The notes beneath the pieces are model-generated. The model saw only the letters and a program-made list of their open reading frames with translations. It made no database searches and was not told the origin of the DNA. Shown piece by piece: positions 31,882-35,889 of a stretch of DNA of 35,889 bases (the first letter of the stretch is position 1; each line of letters begins with the position of its first letter). Source of the stretch: a virus; IMG/VR virus record IMGVR_UViG_3300035703_000244, positions 1 to 35,889 of that record. One strand, given 5' to 3'. Made by a program: the position numbers and the translations under genes.

Positions 31882-31910
31882 ATTATAGCAAACTTAGTCC
31901 AGCTTGTCAA
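31882..31910 (-). promoter_or_regulatory. Consensus sigma70 promoter with extended -10
   Basis: On the minus strand TTGACA (31910-31905), 17-bp spacer ending in TGC, TATAAT (31887-31882). The -35 and spacer overlap the last codons of the zinc-ribbon gene at 31894. The leader to the ATG at 31827 is about 48 bases. Confidence 0.85.
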
Positions 31911-32112
31911 GATCAATGTCCATAAAATCAGTGTCAGTATGATCAACCAGGGTATCTTCATCGTGCTCCAAATCAGTTCGCTCTAACGCTAGGACATCAC
32001 CATCAATAGTATAGAAGCAATGGTTACATAAGTCAAGGAATTCTTCTGTCACTGAAGACTTGCGTGTTGCCTCAAAGTCTGATAGAATAGTATTGCAGCT
32101 AGCACACCTCAT
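31894..32112 (-). CDS. Small zinc-ribbon protein with acidic tail, 72 aa
   Basis: The product begins MRCASCNTILSDFEATRKSS and has EEFLDLCNHCFYTI, two CxxC pairs for one zinc, followed by an acidic, Asp-rich tail (DTDFMDIDLDKLD). The (K/R)CxxCNxxLSDFEATRK...LCxxC pattern is frequent in aquatic T7-like phages and cyanophages. The true start is ATG 32112, where ATGA overlaps the upstream stop and GGGAGA precedes it. The frame also runs back to 32127. Confidence 0.75.
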   Translation of the reverse strand: MRCASCNTILSDFEATRKSSVTEEFLDLCNHCFYTIDGDVLALERTDLEHDEDTLVDHTDTDFMDIDLDKLD

Positions 32113-32324
32113 TGAATTGTCTCCCATATGTGGTGCTCACTAAGACGATACACTTTACCGTCACCACCAAGACCATAGAATGTACCATGATTGCTGATAG
32201 CTAAAGAGATTATAGTTACTGGTTGAATAGGACTTTTAACTGTAACAGTTCTGTCATCCTCTCGTTTCGCTGCTGCTGTGTCATGGTTGACCACTTCTTT
32301 AAGTCGTTCACTGTTCTTAGGCAT
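32109..32324 (-). CDS. Hypothetical protein, 71 aa, overlapping DUF1289 gene
   Basis: The product begins MPKNSERLKEVVNHDTAAAK and ends with VTIISLAISNHGTFYGLGGD followed by GKVYRLSEHHIWETI. The second half looks like a real beta domain (IxSLAxSxxGxxYxLxxDGKVY). The first half coincides with the 3' part of the DUF1289 gene in another frame (109 bases shared). AAAGGAT precedes the ATG, and a GTG at 32294 is an alternative. It is coupled downstream by ATGA. Confidence 0.6.
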   Translation of the reverse strand: MPKNSERLKEVVNHDTAAAKREDDRTVTVKSPIQPVTIISLAISNHGTFYGLGGDGKVYRLSEHHIWETIQ

Positions 32325-32413
32325 GATCTACAATATCCTTTATCGTTATCAAAGTTACATTCTAAAGTACAAGGGGTTAAAGGGAGTTCATTACTGTTGG
32401 GCATAGTTGACAT
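32216..32413 (-). CDS. DUF1289-like zinc protein
   Basis: The 65-residue product has PCTLECNFDNDKGYCRSCLR and then TVNDLKKWSTMTQQQRNERM. C-x3-C, GYCRSCLRT and W-x-xMTxxxR match DUF1289 (a predicted small zinc-binding family). The function is unknown. AAGGAT lies six bases before the ATG. It overlaps thyX by 37 bases upstream and the next gene by 109. Confidence 0.82.
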   Translation of the reverse strand: MSTMPNSNELPLTPCTLECNFDNDKGYCRSCLRTVNDLKKWSTMTQQQRNERMTELLQLKVLFNQ

Positions 32414-33099
32414 AAGATATCCTTACATTGCTGTGCAACAATCCTGTGCTCCTTCTGTGTCTCAGGTCCAGTACGTAGCTGCACGTAGTGAATCCATGAC
32501 CTCAGAGTACCATTCATATACATCTTACTCATGGTTAAACCCTCTGGCAATACCTTACGTGCTACCTCCTTCGCTATACCTGCCCGTAAAGCCCCTTTAT
32601 AGGCTCGCTGTGCGGTTTCTAGTACCTCTTGCTGGAGGTAGTACCAGTTACCCTTCAGAACCTCGTCAGCAGTCTCTAAAGAGGCTTGACGATTCTTCGT
32701 ATCTTGGAGGCGTGCCTCTGAGGTAACGAAGTCAGTGCTCTCAGCGTAACGTTGACTGAACTCTTGGAATGTAAAGCTACGATGACGCAAGATCTGACGA
32801 GCGATATCCCTGGTACAATTAATCTCCATACAAACGTTAACCATCTCGAAAGGTGACCAGTGCTGGTGTTTGATTAGGTACTTGATCAGCTTCTCATAGT
32901 CTGGGTTATCCTGATTGGCAGGGTTGGATACTCGAGCCATAGCTGCAATGTATCCTTCCATGCCCTCAGTAGACCAGACAAGCTTAGCACTAGCATGTAC
33001 ACCTGAGCGTAGCGAACCACTAACAGAGACATCTTCCTCTGTAGGGAGGTTCTCCGAACCTAGATCTACATCATAAGGTACACCTGATACCCTTACCAT
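32377..33099 (-). CDS. thyX: Flavin-dependent thymidylate synthase
   Basis: ThyX makes dTMP from dUMP with methylene-tetrahydrofolate and FAD. The 240-residue protein has HWSPFEMVNVCMEI and the diagnostic RHRSFTFQEFS motif (RHR-x7-S at residues 105-115), then SQRYAES, GLTMSKMYMNGTLRSW and LRTGPETQKEHR, so all substrate and flavin contact regions are present. An N-terminal extension of about 38 residues precedes the core. The start is ATG 33099 (GGAAG upstream, TAATG overlap with the previous gene). With NrdJ it adds to dNTP supply. Confidence 0.94.
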   Translation of the reverse strand: MVRVSGVPYDVDLGSENLPTEEDVSVSGSLRSGVHASAKLVWSTEGMEGYIAAMARVSNPANQDNPDYEKLIKYLIKHQHWSPFEMVNVCMEINCTRDIARQILRHRSFTFQEFSQRYAESTDFVTSEARLQDTKNRQASLETADEVLKGNWYYLQQEVLETAQRAYKGALRAGIAKEVARKVLPEGLTMSKMYMNGTLRSWIHYVQLRTGPETQKEHRIVAQQCKDILCQLCPTVMNSL

Positions 33100-33293
33100 T
33101 ACTTCCAATCCTCATGACTCTGCTCTCGAGGAATCAGAGCGTCGCCCTCAGCATCACGAGAGAACAAAGTGATTGTAAACTCCTGATGATCTTTACCATA
33201 GGTAATGACGATGTCACGTACAAAACTACCACTGAACTGTTCTTTGATATCACTTAGTTCTATCTTCTTAATATCATGTACATTAGTATACAT
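33099..33293 (-). CDS. Hypothetical protein, 64 aa
   Basis: The product begins MYTNVHDIKKIELSDIKEQF and has GSFVRDIVITYGKDHQEFTI, an alternation of polar and hydrophobic residues that suggests a beta sheet. It is the gene directly before thyX and is joined to both neighbours by TAATG overlaps. AGGAG precedes the ATG. The function is unknown. Confidence 0.65.
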   Translation of the reverse strand: MYTNVHDIKKIELSDIKEQFSGSFVRDIVITYGKDHQEFTITLFSRDAEGDALIPREQSHEDWK

Positions 33294-33532
33294 TATTCTA
33301 TCTCCTGTTTCATTTTACGATAACCATCAAGCTCATACACTCTACAGAATGTATCCCATAGACTACGACAACGAAGGTCTAAGGTCTGCTCGATACCCAT
33401 AATCATATTAGATATCTCATCTTCTGTCAAGGGTTCAGCACCATCTAAGACAAGTTTATTTACAATCTTAAGATCTTCTGCAGTTGCCCAGACATTCATT
33501 ATATCTTGCTCTAAATCAAATCGATCACTCAT
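33293..33532 (-). CDS. Hypothetical helical protein, 79 aa
   Basis: The product begins MSDRFDLEQDIMNVWATAED and has PLTEDEISNMIMGIEQTLDL. The LEQDIMxVWxTAEDL start is shared with small proteins of other podophages and some myophages. The start is ATG 33532 (GGGAG upstream, overlapping the TGA of the previous gene). The frame also reaches 33538. Role unknown. Confidence 0.7.
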   Translation of the reverse strand: MSDRFDLEQDIMNVWATAEDLKIVNKLVLDGAEPLTEDEISNMIMGIEQTLDLRCRSLWDTFCRVYELDGYRKMKQEIE

Positions 33533-33743
33533 ACTCACGCTCCCTCTCTTCGCCTGTAAGGTACTTCACTCGCAATAATATCTCATGAATATCATCTCTA
33601 GCTTGCCTGATTTCAAAGTCTACCTCAGACAATAATCCAGGGTTCTTAAGAATATACTCATGAATATAATACAAATCGTCTTCAATCTCTTTACGATAAT
33701 CGAACATAATGTTATTAATTTTAAACTCCTGATCGATACTCAT
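33525..33743 (-). CDS. Hypothetical helical protein, 72 aa
   Basis: The product begins MSIDQEFKINNIMFDYRKEI and has EVDFEIRQARDDIHEILLRV. It is helical and highly charged. AGGAG lies before the ATG and the ATGA joins it to the 33-aa membrane gene upstream. Its function is unknown. Confidence 0.65.
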   Translation of the reverse strand: MSIDQEFKINNIMFDYRKEIEDDLYYIHEYILKNPGLLSEVDFEIRQARDDIHEILLRVKYLTGEEREREYE

Positions 33744-33841
33744 GATATAACAGCTCCTATAGTCATACCCAACAAAGCAATCATAGCAACAAACCAGATA
33801 AAAGTCAATAGACTTGACAACGCAAACATAATTATTTTCAT
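33740..33841 (-). CDS. Tiny membrane protein, 33 aa
   Basis: The product begins MKIIMFALSSLLTFIWFVAM and ends IALLGMTIGAVIS, almost all hydrophobic (one TM span). Its TGA overlaps the next ATG (ATGA). The start follows GGGGTAACGAA, where GGGG lies in the last codon region of the 25-aa gene. The pair is likely translated together. Function unknown. Confidence 0.6.
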   Translation of the reverse strand: MKIIMFALSSLLTFIWFVAMIALLGMTIGAVIS

Positions 33842-33845
33842 TTCG

Positions 33846-33923
33846 TTACCCCAAGTATATAGAAAGTAATACTATAAAAACAATAGGTGCTAACCCTAAC
33901 AACAAACCAGCTAAAGCTTTCAT
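33846..33923 (-). CDS. Tiny membrane protein, 25 aa
   Basis: The product is MKALAGLLLGLAPIVFIVLL with end SIYLG, a single hydrophobic span. Its ATG overlaps the stop of the gene at 33920 (ATGA), the normal coupling in this operon, and its stop lies four bases before the next small gene. Such a short peptide is easy to miss in automated calls. Role unknown. Confidence 0.55.
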   Translation of the reverse strand: MKALAGLLLGLAPIVFIVLLSIYLG

Positions 33924-34141
33924 GCTAATACTTCTACCTCTCCATCAGTCTGAATCCAGACATGAGCACCACAAGACAAAGGTTTATCAGGACTGTATAC
34001 AATCTCTGAATCCCCATGAATCTTTACCTTATGAGCATACACATTACTCTTATATGTCTTCACTGTCAAGACTGGTAAAGATAAATTTTCCTTACGATTC
34101 TTTTTAATATTGTGCTGGTTCACATGTACAATAGTTTTCAT
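33920..34141 (-). CDS. Conserved small phage protein, 73 aa
   Basis: The product begins MKTIVHVNQHNIKKNRKENL and continues LPVLTVKTYKSNVYAHKVKI with PDKPLSCGAHVWIQT. The HVNQHxIxxNRK...LTVKTYKSNxYxHxVxIxG...CGAxVWIxT pattern is one of the commonest small early proteins in phages of Proteobacteria. No function is settled that I know of. It is coupled to genes on both sides (TAATG upstream, ATGA downstream). Confidence 0.85.
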   Translation of the reverse strand: MKTIVHVNQHNIKKNRKENLSLPVLTVKTYKSNVYAHKVKIHGDSEIVYSPDKPLSCGAHVWIQTDGEVEVLA

Positions 34142-34791
34142 TATGCCACCTTTACAAGTTTAATAACCTTCGCCTTCGACGTACCATGATAAGGGTATGC
34201 AATGACCTTGACATTCTTGGACCAACACGCACGACAATCTCCACACCTACCCTCTCGAGTGTAAGCTTCACACTCTACAGTGTCATTAGGTCTACTAGTA
34301 GGATACTTCGCATAAGGCACAATAACACTAGAAGTCATAGGCGTATCGAGACACTCGCCAGTCACACTATCACTAGACAAGCGAACCACTACATTAGACA
34401 AACAAGACATGTCAAATAGTACGTCTTTGAACTTGTCAAACTTGTGCATGCGAGTAGGAAACCAGTGCTGAGTCTTGGGTGTTCGTCTCATTACTTCGAG
34501 AATCTTTAAAGCTAACTCTCGATGATAACAATCGCCACTATCGAACCACCTAAAATAAGGGTCTTCGCCTATAGCGTCAACCATTCTATCGCACCAGTCA
34601 TCTAACTTCCAATCTTCTAGGTTACGTGCTCGAACTGCTTTAACATTGGAATAAACATAATTCCCACGCCTAGCATAACAAAACTTACATGCGTCTACTG
34701 CTTCGCCATTGTCATCCCTAGCGCCAGGACAAGTGTCCCATGCCTGTAGTGACCAGCTATAACAGCCTAGTTTACTAGTCTTCGATAACAT
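34141..34791 (-). CDS. GP88-like Cys-rich protein
   Basis: The 216-residue product begins MLSKTSKLGCYSWSLQAWDT and has CPGAR, ACKFCYARRGNYVYSN, then FRWFDSGDCY, TPKTQHWFPTRMHKF and CEAYTREGRCGDCRACW. SKTSKLGxYSWSL...CPGA...CxxCYA...RWFDSGD...FPTR is the signature of proteins like mycobacteriophage gene 88 (GP88). Many Cys could bind metal or an iron-sulphur cluster. The biochemical role is unknown. The ATG at 34791 follows GGAG, and a TTG-started extension to 34803 is less likely. Confidence 0.8.
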   Translation of the reverse strand: MLSKTSKLGCYSWSLQAWDTCPGARDDNGEAVDACKFCYARRGNYVYSNVKAVRARNLEDWKLDDWCDRMVDAIGEDPYFRWFDSGDCYHRELALKILEVMRRTPKTQHWFPTRMHKFDKFKDVLFDMSCLSNVVVRLSSDSVTGECLDTPMTSSVIVPYAKYPTSRPNDTVECEAYTREGRCGDCRACWSKNVKVIAYPYHGTSKAKVIKLVKVA

Positions 34792-34821
34792 TACAGTCTC
34801 CAATAAGTAACCATTGAGTAC

Positions 34822-34849
34822 ACTATAACATAAAAAACCTAGATGTCAA
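34822..34849 (-). promoter_or_regulatory. Sigma70 promoter with extended -10, GP88-like operon
   Basis: On the minus strand TTGACA (34849-34844), 16-bp spacer ending in TGT, TATAGT (34827-34822). The leader to the ATG at 34791 is about 25 bases. The -10 has one mismatch. Confidence 0.75.
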
Positions 34850-34857
34850 GCTTTATT

Positions 34858-35094
34858 TTACAATCCTACCATTGCCGCACGTATACTCGAAATCGAATAA
34901 GGCGCACCATCAGGTGTATGCGTAATCCTAGTTCCGAAATCTCCACTGGTAAGAGCATAATAAAAAGCTCTAGCTGCCTTGTCACGATTATTAGTACATT
35001 TTACCCATGAACGCATGGAAGAATAAAGATTCTCATCATTGTTCAACCATAACGACACGTTCCAATGATTCCAATTCTTATGACCATTATACAT
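34858..35094 (-). CDS. Conserved small protein, DUF7249-like
   Basis: The 78-residue product begins MYNGHKNWNHWNVSLWLNND. The NGxKNxxxWNVxLWxxND start is characteristic of a family found in many phages and prophages (DUF7249, as I recall it). The rest is AARAFYYALTSGDFGTRIT and a short end. The role is unknown. AGGAG lies before the ATG. It is in the early region near the right end. Confidence 0.75.
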   Translation of the reverse strand: MYNGHKNWNHWNVSLWLNNDENLYSSMRSWVKCTNNRDKAARAFYYALTSGDFGTRITHTPDGAPYSISSIRAAMVGL

Positions 35095-35129
35095 GATGCA
35101 ATACTCCTATAAAAGGTTTACTGCTACAG

Positions 35130-35165
35130 ACCCTCGATGCTCTGAGGGTTTCGTCGATTAACGAC
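35130..35165. other. Two short hairpins between early genes
   Basis: ACCCTC (35130-35135) pairs with GAGGGT (35144-35149), and GTCGATTAACGAC (35153-35165) forms a second short stem. No T-run follows on the minus strand, so this is a weak terminator or an RNA processing or stability element in the ~85-base gap between two genes. Confidence 0.4.
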
Positions 35166-35178
35166 TCGTCAGTGTAGC

Positions 35179-35403
35179 TTAGAAGTGTACAGAGTGATCT
35201 GCCACTACCAGATTGACATTCCAATTCTTAACCCATTCTACTTTACCAGTGGAAGCATGCTGGAATTTAACCCAAAGAAATGCATTTGTCAATACTTTAC
35301 CATTAATTCTTTTACCTTGACTATTGTAGATAGATAGGAAGCGACCACCACGATTACCAAGGATACGATTAAACTTAACAGATACTTTGAAGAGCTTGAT
35401 CAT
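35179..35403 (-). CDS. Small basic protein, first early gene
   Basis: The 74-residue product begins MIKLFKVSVKFNRILGNRGG and has LWVKFQHASTGKVEWVKNW. It is basic and beta-rich. It is the first minus-strand gene after the right-end control region. AGGAG lies seven bases before the ATG. The frame also runs back to 35430, which the ribosome site argues against. Function is unknown. Confidence 0.65.
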   Translation of the reverse strand: MIKLFKVSVKFNRILGNRGGRFLSIYNSQGKRINGKVLTNAFLWVKFQHASTGKVEWVKNWNVNLVVADHSVHF

Positions 35404-35423
35404 TTTAAATCTCCTAAAGGTTA

Positions 35424-35506
35424 ACTGCATTGTTTACTGCATGGATTGAATAGTACTCTGAATCTACTGCATTGTCTACTAGGGAAAACCCTTACTGCTA
35501 CTGCAT
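35424..35506 (+). repeat. Four copies of ACTGCAT
   Basis: Exact copies start at 35424, 35436, 35466 and 35500, three of them as TACTGCAT. Spacing is irregular. They flank the candidate early promoter. The small inverted repeat AGGGaaaaCCCT (35481-35492) lies between the third and fourth copies. Confidence 0.55.
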
Positions 35507-35540
35507 CGCTGTATTGCTTGCTGCGATGATTGAATAGTAC
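35444..35540 (+). repeat. 13-bp direct repeat GATTGAATAGTAC, two copies
   Basis: Identical copies at 35444-35456 and 35528-35540, 84 bp apart. On the minus strand each holds TACTAT, which can act as a -10 box. Confidence 0.7.
35450..35478 (-). promoter_or_regulatory. Candidate early promoter
   Basis: On the minus strand TAGACA (35478-35473), 17-bp spacer, TACTAT (35455-35450), about 45 bases before the first early ATG at 35403. The -10 matches consensus in four of six positions, so it would be weaker than the other promoters. The second repeat copy at 35528 offers TACTAT with a poor -35 (TTGTAT). Confidence 0.45.
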
Positions 35541-35593
35541 CAGTGTGCAGTGCAACATACAATAGGTACAAACCCTAATGTCTAAACATACAG

Positions 35594-35637
35594 TGTGGTA
35601 CGGAAGAGACACCTATGTGGTACTTTAGAGACACTCT
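35594..35637 (+). repeat. 22-bp tandem direct repeat, two units
   Basis: Units 35594-35615 and 35616-35637 share TGTGGTAC, three variable bases, AGAGACAC and three variable bases. Sixteen defined positions per unit are identical. Head-to-tail placement with a two-turn period suggests a protein-binding site or iteron. Confidence 0.6.
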
Positions 35638-35716
35638 CTTGTTGCTCTGCAGCATGGCATAGTCTGTGCCTAGCAAGAAGCATGCCAGAGCAAGAACTGT
35701 GCCAACATAACCCTAC

Positions 35717-35728
35717 GGGGGGTGGGGG
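35717..35728 (+). other. G-run (G6-T-G5)
   Basis: GGGGGGTGGGGG is the only long G-run in an AT-rich window. With nearby G-doublets it could fold into a G-quadruplex or mark a packaging or origin element. An assembly artefact is less likely but possible. Confidence 0.5.
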
Positions 35729-35872
35729 TAATGAGCAATGTAGTCGTATGCGGGACCATATCAGACACAAAAGAGAGCAAAGTAGAAAACACTATATAAT
35801 TAATGTAATTGTATAATGAAAGAAGAGTAGGTAGTTCTGCATAAATACCTGCATAATCAACTGGTTAGGATA

Positions 35873-35889
35873 ATGAGCACTGCGAAGCA
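35873..35889 (+). CDS. Start of a plus-strand gene, runs off the window
   Basis: ATG at 35873 follows TTAGGATA, a usable ribosome site, and reads MSTAK before the window ends. It is in the orientation of the virion operon, and two TATAAT sequences lie upstream at 35795 and 35812 without good -35 boxes. It may be the first gene of the packaging module (terminase), which is otherwise absent from the window. That is inference. Confidence 0.35.

Larger units (their letters stand above)
35404..35872. other. Non-coding divergent control region, ~470 bp
   Basis: No convincing gene is seen. It separates the leftward early operon from a rightward gene at 35873. It contains ACTGCAT four times, a 13-bp direct repeat (35444 and 35528), a 22-bp tandem repeat (35594-35637), partly shuffled repeats near 35650-35700, a G-run (35717-35728) and AT-rich tracts (35791-35820). 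Early promoters, an origin or a packaging site could lie here. Confidence 0.7.

Noticed and set aside
35580-35760. Possible tRNA in the right-end region
   Set aside because: Short stems can be drawn, but no T-loop GTTCxA sequence or cloverleaf with an anticodon arm is seen.
35582-35816. Two opposing frames of about 62-73 codons in the right-end region
   Set aside because: Both read through the G-run and tandem repeats, lack ribosome sites and show no protein-like composition.
1-35889. Temperate lifestyle
   Set aside because: No integrase, excisionase, CI-like repressor or recognisable attachment site was seen in the window. This cannot exclude genes in the missing part.

Overview
The window looks like about 36 kb of a tailed, short-tailed (podovirus-like) lytic phage genome of roughly 40 kb. 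Moderately AT-rich sequence is packed with genes that overlap by 1-17 bases. I see no integrase, repressor, tRNA, CRISPR array or insertion sequence. Host-type sigma70 promoters and the absence of a phage RNA polymerase gene suggest that host polymerase transcribes it throughout. The gene set resembles the SIO1/cobavirus (Zobellviridae) style of marine and freshwater podophages: T7-type primase-helicase and DNA polymerase A, a B12-dependent ribonucleotide reductase and ThyX, without a T7-type RNA polymerase. That affiliation and an aquatic Gram-negative host (possibly a betaproteobacterium) are inferences.

Plus strand, 1-21.6 kb, is the late virion and lysis module. It runs: a HExxH polyvalent-type protein (possibly 5'-truncated), portal, two small genes, scaffold, major capsid protein and a strong terminator. 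Next come a fiber block with a 47-heptad Ala/Ser/Asn shaft and a glycine-rich adhesin, then several tiny genes. After these come the tail adaptor, tail tube (nozzle) protein, an S74-chaperone fiber and five internal virion/ejection protein genes, three of which look like one long protein split by translational coupling. A coiled-coil membrane protein, a 3-TM holin and an M15 peptidase end the module.

At about 21.63-21.85 kb the two transcription units converge. The spacer carries opposing terminators and a 42-aa minus-strand gene.

Minus strand, 35.4-21.7 kb (read right to left), is the early and DNA-metabolism module. It starts with small host-takeover-type genes, a Cys-rich GP88-like protein, a chain of small genes joined by ATGA/TAATG overlaps, ThyX, DUF1289 and zinc-ribbon genes. 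Then come primase-helicase, DNA polymerase, an SSB-like protein, 5'-3' exonuclease, a PDDEXK nuclease, a metallophosphoesterase, DUF3310 and NrdJ. Together these supply dNTPs, unwind, prime and copy DNA, and resolve junctions.

The last ~490 bp is a non-coding, repeat-rich divergent control region. A new plus-strand gene begins at 35873 and runs off the end. Terminase genes are not in the window. The simplest reading is that they lie between the window's right end and its left end on a circular or circularly permuted map. The most unusual features are a set of near-perfect extended -10 promoters (one would give a leaderless mRNA), a start-site cassette repeated at three successive gene junctions near 30.5-30.9 kb, and tandem repeats in the right-end control region.
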